NCBI GenBank assembly: GCA_026770615.1
Contig: MU631484.1
Location: 208,860-219,417, forward strand
From: Pavlovales sp. CCMP2436
Taxonomy: Eukaryota; Haptophyta; Pavlovophyceae; Pavlovales
DNA: 10,558 bases
Direction of reading: 5' to 3'
A program made the position numbers and the translations under genes. Positions 1-6,769 of the stretch are shown in pieces (the first letter of the stretch is position 1; each line of letters opens with the position of its first letter). The notes beneath the pieces are model-generated. The model made no database searches and was not told the DNA's origin. It saw only the letters and a list, made by a program, of their open reading frames with translations.

Positions 1-65
1 GAGCGCGAGCGAGCGAGTTCATTGGTGATCCCACCGGTGACGTATCGCTGGGAAGCGATTGGGTA

Positions 66-288
66 TTGAATGTCGAGAACTCGTTCGCGCGTGCAGGGCG
101 CGGGCAGCCGCGCGGGCGCGCGGTGGAAGGAATTATTGAAGAGGGAGCCGAAGGAGCCGAGCCGTCGAGCGCGAGCGAGTCCACTTGATGGCGGGTTGTG
201 GTTTGGAATGCCATGATCTCGTTCGCGCGCGCATGGCGCGGGCAGCCGCGCGGAGGCGCGGTAGATGATGTAGTTGATGAAGGGTCCG
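66..288. repeat. Diverged direct repeat, two copies about 138 bp apart
   Basis: Copy A (about 66-150) and copy B (about 204-288) share tcgttcgcgc, ggcgcgggcagccgcgcg and other blocks at a constant offset of 138 bp. The word gagcgcgagcgag also occurs at 1-13 and 167-179 (offset 166), so the unit may be longer with an indel. In plus frame 3 both copies read SFARA-RGQPRG-AV, and the following residues differ conservatively (VEGIIEE in A, VDDVVDE in B). That suggests the unit once coded for protein. Copy B is separated from copy A by a TGA in that frame, and the frame in copy A is open from the window edge. No family is recognised. Confidence 0.55.
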
Positions 289-330
289 TGACGGAGGTGG
301 CGGATAACAGTGCGCACAACGACAACAGCT

Positions 331-361
331 TCGCGAGGCAGCCAATTGGGCTGCCTCGCGA
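331..361. repeat. Perfect inverted repeat, 13-bp arms, 5-nt loop
   Basis: Arms tcgcgaggcagcc (331-343) and ggctgcctcgcga (349-361) are exact reverse complements around the loop aattg. The element lies about 50 bp beyond the stop codon of the minus-strand gene ending at 409. It could form a hairpin in that gene's 3' end, or be a remnant of a small inverted-repeat element. No target duplication was identified beside it. Confidence 0.85.
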
Positions 362-408
362 GCGGCGTGCGCGCTGCGGCCGTTTCAGGATATATACTAT
401 TACTTCTC

Positions 409-1113
409 TTATATATACGCTCCCGGAGTCGCTCCGTGCGGCCCGTATTTGCGCAGGTTACGCTCCCGTCGCCTCGCTTCAGCCGCAGCTAGGCGCTCTG
501 GCTCATTTGCCCCGAGCTTGGCGGTGGCCTTGGCTTCTGGATCGTCACGCTTCGCCTTGCGCTTGCGCTTGGCGGCGGGCTCATTTGCCCGGAGCTTGGC
601 GGCGGCCTTGGCTTCTGGATCGTCACGCTTCGCCTTGCGCTTGCGCTTGGCAGCGGGCTCATTTGCCCGGAGCTTGGCGGCGGCCTTGAGCTCGTCTGGT
701 GTTGTCCGAGGAGCTAGCGGGAGGTCGGGGCCCTCGAAGCTTGAGGTCGCGCGAGAGACGCGGACTTGCACCATCAGGCCTCTGCTGCAGCGCTTGCGGC
801 TTGCCCCCTCGAGCTCAGCGAAGGCGTCCTCTCGGGTCTGCACCTCGATCTCCCAGCCCTGCCACTCGCTCGGCTCTGCGGACTTACGCGCCGCGAGCCC
901 CTGCATCTGGCGCGGTTGGCTGCACTCGGCAAAGCGGCTCGAAATGTCGAGGGCGGTCTCGAGCACACCTTGGTTGGAGTCGACTCCGAATGTGAAGTTC
1001 AGCTCACCAGCCGCACTGCCAGGCACGCCGTCCGAGGGGGGCACGCCTGGCAGTGCCCATGGCATCGACGCGTCGCCGCCATACCGCGCCGCCACGCGAG
1101 CACCTCGGGCCAT
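409..1113 (-). CDS. Hypothetical basic protein with 26-residue Lys/Arg-rich repeats
   Basis: I do not recognise the family. From the first in-frame ATG (1113) to TAA (409-411) the frame encodes 234 residues. It stays open upstream to a TAG at 1231-1233, so the true start may be earlier or in an upstream exon. The N-terminal half is ordinary in composition (for example LNFTFGVDSNQGVLETALDI). The C-terminal half holds two near-identical 26-residue units with the core NEPAAKRKRKAKRDDPEAKA plus a partial third, followed by an Arg-rich tail ending RKYGPHGATPGAYI. KRKRKAKR resembles a bipartite or monopartite nuclear localisation signal. I chose this strand because the protein composition is more natural than the Ala/Leu/Ser/Arg-only antisense frame at 449-1219. 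The tail loosely recalls the RxLxKKYG start of recombination-endonuclease-VII-like domains, but there is no catalytic part, so I do not assign it. Confidence 0.45.
   Translation of the reverse strand: MARGARVAARYGGDASMPWALPGVPPSDGVPGSAAGELNFTFGVDSNQGVLETALDISSRFAECSQPRQMQGLAARKSAEPSEWQGWEIEVQTREDAFAELEGASRKRCSRGLMVQVRVSRATSSFEGPDLPLAPRTTPDELKAAAKLRANEPAAKRKRKAKRDDPEAKAAAKLRANEPAAKRKRKAKRDDPEAKATAKLGANEPERLAAAEARRRERNLRKYGPHGATPGAYI
501..684. repeat. 78-bp tandem repeat, about 2.3 copies
   Basis: The word gctcatttgc recurs at 501, 579 and 657, an exact period of 78 bp. The first two copies are almost identical and the third is partial. The period is a multiple of three, so the repeat adds 26 residues per copy to the minus-strand protein without shifting frame. 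Confidence 0.9.
1013..1056. repeat. Inverted repeat with 12-bp perfect arms
   Basis: gcactgccaggc (1013-1024) and gcctggcagtgc (1045-1056) are exact reverse complements separated by 20 bp. It lies inside the minus-strand hypothetical gene, where it encodes the Pro/Gly-rich stretch around PGVPPSDGVPG. It may simply reflect low-complexity Pro-Gly-Ser-Ala coding. Confidence 0.75.
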
Positions 1114-1243
1114 GCACACGCGCACGGGCGGCAGCGGCGAGGACAAGGCCGCGCCCTTGAGCGCCTGCAGCGCCTCGCGGGCGGCGACATGTACAATCCG
1201 AAAGTCTTTAAATAAGTAACTTGCTCTGGGCTACCGTAAGTAA
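1114..1243. promoter_or_regulatory. Possible shared upstream region between divergent genes
   Basis: The minus-strand hypothetical gene and the plus-strand F-box/ankyrin gene are divergent, so this stretch would hold both 5' ends. It contains tttaaataagtaac near 1208, reading ttatttaaa on the minus strand, the only A+T-rich patch here. It also contains a consensus-like plus-strand splice donor, gtaagt, at 1236-1241. No start site can be fixed. An upstream exon for either gene is as likely as a promoter. Confidence 0.2.
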
Positions 1244-1963
1244 CACCTGGCGCATGCCGGACGCGGGCCCGATCGCAAGGCGCCTGGGCGCGCAAGCGCG
1301 CGGCTCGAGGCGCGCACCGAGTCGGCGCTCCCGGCGCTACTCCACGCCCTCACCGGAGATCCGCTTGGCGCCGTCCTCAAGCTCCTCGACGACGCCGACC
1401 TCACGTGCGCCCGGCTCGTGTGCAGAGCCTTCTGCGACCACTCGAGCCCGGCGCTGAAGAAGTGCCGCGCGGACTTCCTCCGCACGCGCGCGCTCGCGGT
1501 GTTTGCATGGGCGCGCATGCCCGGCTTTGTTGACGCCGATGCTCTAGAGTGGATGAGCATGGTAGCCCTCGCCGCGTCCATCGGCTGCGTGGGCGTGCTC
1601 AAGGAGCTGGTCGACAGCCGGTAGTGCGCGCCCACACCGTGGGCGTGCCGTGCTGCTGCTGGGAAGGGGAACCTGGCCGCGCTGACTTGGCTCCACTCTC
1701 GCGGTTGCCCGTGGAGCACATGGGTCTGTTCCAGTGCTGCCAAGGGAGGGTACATTGAGGTGCTTCGGTACGCGCACGAGCACGGCTGCCCGTGGGACAG
1801 CTACACCTGCTCGGATGCTGCCAAGAATGGGCACATAGCGGTACTTCGATACGCGCACGAGCACGGTTGCCTGCTGGACATCGAAAACTGCCGTGCTGTG
1901 GCACTGGCGCGTGGACATGCCGAGGTGGTAGAGTACTTGCACGCTGCACAGCCAGCTGCATGA
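1244..1963 (+). pseudogene. F-box-like / ankyrin-repeat protein with in-frame TAG
   Basis: One frame runs from just after a TAA (1241-1243) to TGA (1961-1963), broken only by TAG at 1622-1624. The N-terminal part has an F-box-like helix pattern (DPLGAVLKLLDDADL then ARLVCRAF, about 1358-1435). After it comes a linker containing RADFLRTRALAVFAW. The C-terminal part has about four ankyrin-type units: a degenerate one around the stop, then AAGKGNLAALTWLHSRGCPW, AAKGGYIEVLRYAHEHGCPW, AAKNGHIAVLRYAHEHGC, and a terminal unit ending EYLHAAQPAA. Proteins of this class usually act as ubiquitin-ligase substrate adaptors through Skp1, which is family knowledge and not shown here. No in-frame ATG precedes the F-box; the first is at 1517. 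The start is therefore lost, non-ATG, or in an upstream exon. Repeat coding continues in the same frame after the TAG, so a recent nonsense mutation or a base error is likely. A stop-split pair of genes is less likely. Confidence 0.72.
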
Positions 1964-2330
1964 GCCGCTGTGTTTGGCAGCTGCTGCACAGCTCGCTCTC
2001 GCGATGCAGCTTTTCAACAACAACAACAACAACAATAACAACAGCAACAAACGCCAATTGTCCTTGCGCAGCCCGGATCGTCAGTGTATATTTAAATTTA
2101 TTCCGCCCGCGTCTCTCAACGCCGTCGGTTCATAACGACGTCACTCTCGCGAGTGAATCCGTATAAGGGGCTTCTTTGCTGCTCGCTCACTATTAGGCAT
2201 GCGCTCAAGTGACGGGTGTCGCAGGGCCCAGACTGCAGCTGAGCTCGAATTGATCAGCCAGCGTCAGACAGATGGAATGGCCTAGGTACGTAATCTTCTG
2301 TCAGAGGACGACCATCCTAAGAGCTTCGCC
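1964..2330. other. Non-coding stretch after the ankyrin gene
   Basis: I see no supportable gene. It begins with the 3' flank of the F-box/ankyrin gene and a CAA microsatellite (2015-2051), then mixed-composition DNA. A short word gacgaccatcc (2308-2318) recurs inverted with one mismatch as ggatggtcatc near 2688, flanking the AT-rich island. That is too short to call a terminal inverted repeat. Confidence 0.5.
2015..2051. repeat. CAA-type microsatellite
   Basis: This is a run of caa units with single interruptions (taa, cag), about 50 bp past the TGA of the ankyrin gene, so probably in its 3' UTR or flank. The antisense poly-leucine/valine reading across it is an artefact of the repeat. Confidence 0.9.
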
Positions 2331-2640
2331 AAAGACAATAACAAACTGCGGCCAGTAAATTATTCAATATATGTATCTGCAGTAGATTCGTATCTAACTT
2401 TTCATAAAATGGACGCCCAATAACTAACTTGCTTCTTAAAATTACGTACAAAAAAATTAAAAGGTATCCAAAATTTCTCACAATTAAATATTTTCTTCGT
2501 TGTGCTAAATACTGTATCCACCAATCTCCCCCTTTTTTAAAAGAGCACTTTCTTAGTTACTGGCATACTACCCCACGCATTCAAATTCACAAATTTCTGA
2601 TAAATGTAGAGAATAGAGCTCTCCGAGACGAATCCAGCAA
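2330..2640. other. AT-rich island between GC-rich genes
   Basis: Composition changes sharply to strongly A+T-rich DNA with A and T runs (for example near 2445-2465 and 2533-2541), unlike the GC-rich DNA on both sides. A 98-codon plus-strand frame (2429-2725) passes through it, with a Lys/Ile/Tyr-rich, Phe-rich product I cannot match to any family. Its codon use simply follows the base composition. Options are an inserted AT-rich fragment (organellar or viral), an unannotated non-autonomous element, or a spacer. I would not call the frame a gene. Confidence 0.4.
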
Positions 2641-2898
2641 GTCTAGAGCGAGCTCTGTCTTCAATTATGGGGGTTGCACAGTGCTCAGGATGGTCATCCC
2701 CCACTTGCGGACTGACCGGGGGTGACCGAAGCCATAGCCAGCCAGCTTCAGAGTCATGTTAACCTATTATTTTTCTTTTTATGATCGTTATAATTTTTTA
2801 GACTACGACTAACTTAAGAAGAAGACAGGCAGCAGCAGACAGGCAAATCTGATGTGTAAGGCCGACGAATTCAGCCAGTGATCGCCCAGGTGGCGGGC

Positions 2899-3612
2899 CT
2901 ACGCGGCTTTATGCCACGACCGCGTCTCTTGTCGCTGGTGGTATACACCCTCAGCCCACTCCTCGGTGCCGTCGTCGTCTGCGCCACCGTGTGCTGCGCC
3001 GCCGCCACCGATGTTTTCCATACGCGCGCGCGCTATGATGACCTTTGCGTGTCCACGCAAGGCGCACATACCGATCTTCTGCCGCATCTTCCACAGAAGG
3101 GCGGTGCGTGCGAGCTGTTCGGAGGGAGCTTCCGTGCGCCCTCGCAGTGCGCGTGTATCCATGCTGGCGAAGTCGGCGACCAGCGTTTCCAAATCGACCG
3201 AAAACTCCCCAAAGGCGCCAACTGCGAGAGCAGTGAACGGGTCGCCGCCTGGGGGACAGAATGTCAGCACGCGGGCCTCCATTGGGCCAGTCTGCCCAGC
3301 TGGTGTGTGGAAGAAGTCGTGGTTGAGCTTGATGAGTTCCTTGATGCGCTCGCCAGGTAGCGCGTCGGCGCGCCTGCCCACCGCGCCCTGTGGGTACTGC
3401 CCGTCGGTGTCTTTTTACCGAGTAGGGCAGAACGCGATGGTCTTGAGTTCGAATAGCCGCGGGACTGCACGCCCACCCCAGTGGTCGTACTCGGCGTAAA
3501 AGTCAACCTTCGGCCCTGGTCGCCGGCTGACTCCGCTGTAGTAGAGGTGGTAGGCCGCTGGGTTGGCGGCGAGCACCGAGCCAAACTCCAACCTCGGTGC
3601 GCGCGAACGCAC
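2899..3612 (-). pseudogene. C-terminal PD-(D/E)xK-like endonuclease domain of the retroelement
   Basis: The frame reads EFGSVLAANPAAYHLYYSGV, then RPGPKVDFYAEYDHWGG, then LFELKTIAF. Asp (3502-3504), Glu (3448-3450) and Lys (3442-3444) fit the D...ExK core of restriction-like nucleases. A TAA at 3415-3417 interrupts it, but the same frame continues with GRRADALPGERIKELIKLNH, then VGAFGEFSVDLETL, then LLWKMRQKIGMCALRG, to TAG at 2899-2901. This tail resembles the alpha-helical region that follows the nuclease core in algal retroelement polyproteins. The domain joins the upstream RT through a frameshift near 3590-3605: 'FARTE' belongs to the RT frame and 'EFGSVL' to this one. In the family this nuclease nicks target DNA to prime reverse transcription. 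As sequenced it cannot be made as part of the RT. Confidence 0.6.
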
Positions 3613-5416
3613 CCACGGACCTCGCGAACTCCGCGAGGAGGGCGAGGATCGGGTCGTGCCGGAGCTCGGCGATGTGGCCGCCGGTGACGCCTGCGCCCGT
3701 GGCTGCGACGAGGTTGTCTCCGAACGCGTCGATGAGGTGGCCGAAGAGCCGCGCGCCGCGCGCGACGAGGCCGGCGCAGATGGGGCTCTGGACGCCGAAG
3801 AAGCGCACGATGATCTCCACCCACTCGCCGGTGTTGCAGAGCCCGTAGCCGCCCGGTAGTGCAGCGACCCAGGCGGAGCTGTTGCGATCGAGGCTCCTGA
3901 AGAGGTGTACGGCGCGATCGCTGCGGTGTCGCGCGTTGATCTGCATCTTGAGCACGTCGTACCGGTGAGCCTCCAGGTCGTCGGTGAGGTCCTTCTGCAT
4001 GTTGAGGCACAGCCTGCCGGTGCTCCTGCGCGCCGTTGGCCATGCTTCCTCTGGAGGTAGGTGGAGCACGGAGGTTAACCGATCTCCGTTGGGCCCCGCT
4101 CCTGTGGCGATGCTGGCATCCTGCTGCAGCAGCAACCAGCAGCGGCAGAAGGCCTGTCCCTGTAGCGGCGGTGGCAGAGAGCCTGCCCCGGAAGACGGCA
4201 GCTGGTACGTGCGCCAGCCGTGCTGCTGCATGTCCACAAAGGAGTTCCGCCCCACCGTGCGCTCGACCTGCGGCCGCTCGAGCATCCCGCGCTGCGTGAC
4301 GCCACTGGCCGGGTTGGTCGCGTCGGTCCACACGTCGAGAAAGGCTGGCACCACCTGCACCATGGCGCCACAGAAGGCGGCCGGCGCGATGTCGACCATT
4401 CGCCGAAGTCCGGCGCCACGGTAGCAGTGGGGAAGCGCGAGGCGGGCGGTTGCGAACGGATCGTCGTCGAGCGAGACTCCTAGCGCGTGCGTCGCCTGCG
4501 CGTGGATGATCACGTCGAAGCGGGTGCATGCCTCGCGCGAGTGGTCCGGGTAGCAGTGCCGCGCAAAGTACTCGGATTTGCGCGCCGTGGAGAAGAGGGT
4601 TAAGCGCCAGAGCTGTTGCTTGTGTGACGAGCTGATTTAAGTGATTAGCTTGGCTGAGATGCATGCGATCTCGTCACACTTGCCAGCTAGGGCAAGCTTG
4701 ATGTACTCCTCCGACCCGATGGGGATGCCGTAGCACATGGCGCCGTAGTACGGAGTCACGCCGTCGAGTAGGTGGCTGCGCGTCACCAGGCCGCGGTGGG
4801 TGTCGAGGGAATCGATGTGGGCCTCATCAATCCAGCACTCGCACTTGGCCGGTTGCACGACGAGGCCGAGCCGCGCGAAGAGCGCGTCATGGAAGCGCTG
4901 CATCGCCGGGAAGACGATATGGGGCGGGCCGACCGCCCGTACATCGTCGTGGCCGGCCCGAGCGCCCCCACCGTATGGCCACAGCTCTGCGTCCAGCACC
5001 TGTAGCTCGAGGTGGATGGAGATCACGAAGGCGACTCCGCCCTCCACCGACCCTTGGGCGACACCCGTCTCGCCGTCCCTGCCCATGGGCGTCAAGCCGC
5101 CGCCCTTGCCGCTGACGAAGATGGGGCACTTGGGAGCAAGCGTGGCGTAGAAGAGGCGTGCGAGCGGGGCAAGGCCGGAGGAGCTGGCGAGGGTGCGCGC
5201 CACCATCTCTGCGCGGTCGCCCTCGTTGAACGTGTTGTAGATGTCGGAGCCAGCGATGCAGAAGCTGGGGTTCTCGAGGAGCTCGTGCACGCCAAAGATG
5301 AGCTTTGTTCCGCCTGCCGTGCGCTTGGCCCTGTGGGTAGGGGCATGGTTGGGCGCTCGACGTCCTCGCTCGACGATGGCGCTTGCCGTTGACGACGGGG
5401 TGGTTGTAGCAGTCTC
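3503..5416 (-). pseudogene. Reverse transcriptase (non-LTR type), interrupted by TAA
   Basis: The frame opens after TGA 5417-5419. Palm motif A is SDIYNTFN with Asp at 5243-5245. The primer-grip region upstream of motif C is recognisable as GVAQGSVEGGVAF. Motif C is GHDDVRAVGPP with the two Asp at 4943-4948. It is followed by GLVVQPAKCECW, the usual 'GL.(x)n.KC' segment. The thumb follows (LWRLTLFSTARKSEYFARHCYPD, about 4540-4625) but lies after a TAA at 4637-4639 in the same frame. A long connector then runs to about 3600 and contains GGHIAELRHDPI, which may be the relic of a CCHC-type His region. The RT fingers (about 100 residues normally before motif A) are absent. Motif C has Gly-His before the two Asp where Tyr/Phe/Ala-x is usual. 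RNA-dependent DNA synthesis is the family role; this copy looks inactive. Confidence 0.78.
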
Positions 5417-6498
5417 TCATGCCCACCAGAGAGCGCGCTGCAATCGCCGCGCGCACGCCCTCCTGCACCCCCCCCGTCCTCCCCCCACCACGGCCGCTTC
5501 TGTAGCCTCCGCCATACGCACCGCGATGCAGTGGCGGCAGCTGCGGTGGCCGCTGCTGCGGCGGTGGCGGCGGTGCCTGAGCTGGCGGTCTTGGCAGCGG
5601 CTGCGACAGTGGTATGGAGCCGGCGATGTGGTCTTTCCGGGCTTCCCCGTCAAGAGTTGGGCGTAGGAGCGTAGCTGCAGCTTGGTCGGCAACGTTGGCG
5701 GCGTTGTCGAGGGCATCTCTGCGTGCGACTGGGAGCATGTTCGCAAACACGCTGGCATCAGCTTGCGCCCGGATCCTGAAGGTATGCTTGACAGCATGGG
5801 CCTCGAAGAGCGAGGGCCGGTTGGCCTGTGCTGAGGTCGAGCCACTTCCGCCACTGAGCCCCATCCATCCGGTGGTGCAGTAGTTGAGGAAATTGTCCAC
5901 ATCATCTAGGACGAGAGCGATGACTCGGTTGCGGTCGTCGTCGAAGGCAAGTGTGTCAGCCTCGTCAATGACTTGCAGTGCACGCTGGCAGACGGCGAAG
6001 ATCAAGGTGGTCGCGAGCTCATGAGCCACTGTGAAGCCTTGCACCATGCGTCAGAGCTTGTCAATGTGCAGCCCCTTGCCGCAGCTCACATTGAATGCAG
6101 TCTTGAGCGTCTTGTCGCGAGCCTTCTGCGCATCCGCACGGCTCTGTCGCGGGGGGATCTCGCTAGGCTCGATGGCCTTCGGCGACACGGGCAGCGCAGC
6201 GAGGATCGCGCGTGCAAGCTCGCGACCCGGTCTAGAGCGCTCTACCCTGATCGGGCTGCCCGCCGCGTGAAGCAGCGCGTATCTCGTTGTATGAGACTAC
6301 GATGCTGGCTGCGAAGGAGGGGTCGTTTGACGCGCCGCCTCTCATGCGGCTCGTGAGGCGCAGCGTCGCATGATTCTCGACACCGCATACGACGAGTGAG
6401 TGCTGGTCATCCAACCGCTTGCCTTCGCAGGTGAGGAGTTGGAGGTCGCATGCGATGCCGGTCTTGAGCGTGATAGCGTCCTTGGCCGGAAAAGATTG
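5417..6498 (-). pseudogene. ORF1/Gag-like protein of the retroelement, frameshifted
   Basis: The first segment (6498 to about 6284) reads AKDAITLKTGIACDLQLL, then SLVVCGVENHATLRLTSRM, then SIVVSYNE. It is followed by a frameshift into YALLHAAGSP, then RELARAILAALPVSPKA. A TGA at 6051-6053 follows, with continuation in the same frame: MVQGFTVAHELATTLIFAVC, then NRVIALVLDDVDNFLNYC, then a helix-rich region. Near the C terminus there is a proline-rich tract (about 5520-5600) and a Gly/Arg tail (YGGGYRSGRGGGRTGG, about 5470-5520), a typical RNA-binding RGG box. Position before the RT and the RGG tail suggest an RNA-binding ORF1/Gag role. No named domain is recognised. The first 20 codons may extend upstream past the TAA at 6499-6501. 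Confidence 0.5.
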
Positions 6499-6504
6499 TT
6501 ACCC

Positions 6505-6539
6505 AAGTATTTCAGACGCCAACCCAAGTAAGTATTTCA
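6505..6539. repeat. Short direct repeat at upstream edge of ORF1-like frame
   Basis: cccaagta followed by tttca occurs at about 6502-6514, and cccaagtaagtatttcaa at about 6523-6540; the second copy has a four-base agta expansion. It sits exactly where coding similarity on the minus strand begins. It may be a local duplication or a remnant of an insertion footprint. Confidence 0.35.
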
Positions 6540-6601
6540 ACTTGGCTTGCAGGCTGAAAGAACTTGCTTGCCGCCCGCCCACTGCGCCACGCGGAGGGCA
6601 G

Positions 6602-6760
6602 CGGGAACTTGGCCTGCGGAGCGCTATGGCGCAGTGGACGATGGCGGAAGCTTGGCCGACGGCAGCGGTGGATGGCGCGGAGGGCGGTCGCGGAGCTTGG
6701 TCGGCGGCAGCTGTGGAGGGCGCACAGGGCGAGGACGAGGGCGCGGATGGCGCTCGCTCG
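6602..6760. repeat. Degenerate 45-bp tandem repeat, three to four units
   Basis: The words aacttggcc, agcttggcc and agcttggtc recur at about 6604, 6649 and 6694 (offset 45), each followed by a ggc-gcg-rich stretch, with a weaker fourth unit. In one plus-strand frame this gives 15-residue units such as EAWPTAAVDGAEGGR and GAWSAAAVEGAQGED, inside an open frame from 6419 to 7066. That frame is Ala/Arg/Gly-rich, overlaps the retroelement ORF1 at its start and shows no recognisable domain, so I list the repeat and not a gene. Confidence 0.5.
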
Positions 6761-6769
6761 GTGGCGGAG

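Larger units (their letters stand above)
2899..6498 (-). mobile_element. Decayed non-LTR-like retroelement (ORF1 - RT - PD-(D/E)xK nuclease)
   Basis: Minus-strand reading frames in order give an ORF1/Gag-like part, a reverse transcriptase, a thumb/connector, and a C-terminal nuclease-like domain. That is the order of RLE-type (restriction-like endonuclease) non-LTR retrotransposons such as R2/CRE-like groups. Similar multi-domain RTs are frequent in haptophyte and dinoflagellate genomes (family knowledge). Visible lesions are a frameshift near 6281-6284, TGA at 6051-6053, an abrupt ORF1/RT junction near 5350-5416, TAA at 4637-4639, a frameshift near 3590-3605, and TAA at 3415-3417. No LTRs were found. 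Neither end is defined: there is no clear poly-A tail or target duplication, though the stretch 2760-2810 just beyond the 3' end is A-rich on the minus strand. Confidence 0.75.

Noticed and set aside
501..684. CRISPR-like array
   Set aside because: The repeats are directly adjacent 78-bp units with no unique spacers, and the period is a multiple of three within a coding frame.
449..1219. Long plus-strand frame antisense to the basic protein
   Set aside because: Its product is almost only Ala, Leu, Ser, Arg and Gly, as expected for the shadow of a GC-rich Lys/Arg/Ala coding strand. No domain is visible.
2429..2725. 98-codon plus-strand frame in the AT-rich island
   Set aside because: No recognisable family, and its amino-acid composition follows the AT bias. 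Not enough to call a gene.
3264..4664. 466-codon minus-strand frame
   Set aside because: It overlaps the RT thumb and connector in another frame. The product is Arg/Pro/Ala-rich with no motif, whereas the neighbouring frame carries recognisable RT-element sequence.
4887..5416. Continuation of the ORF1 frame across the RT palm
   Set aside because: Beyond about 5350 the RT motifs lie in a different frame. The continuing frame becomes Arg/Pro/His-rich and looks like a shadow.
2760..6540. LTRs or a clear target-site duplication bounding the retroelement
   Set aside because: I found no long matching ends by eye. Only short, degenerate repeats occur near 6500-6540, so the ends are left undefined.
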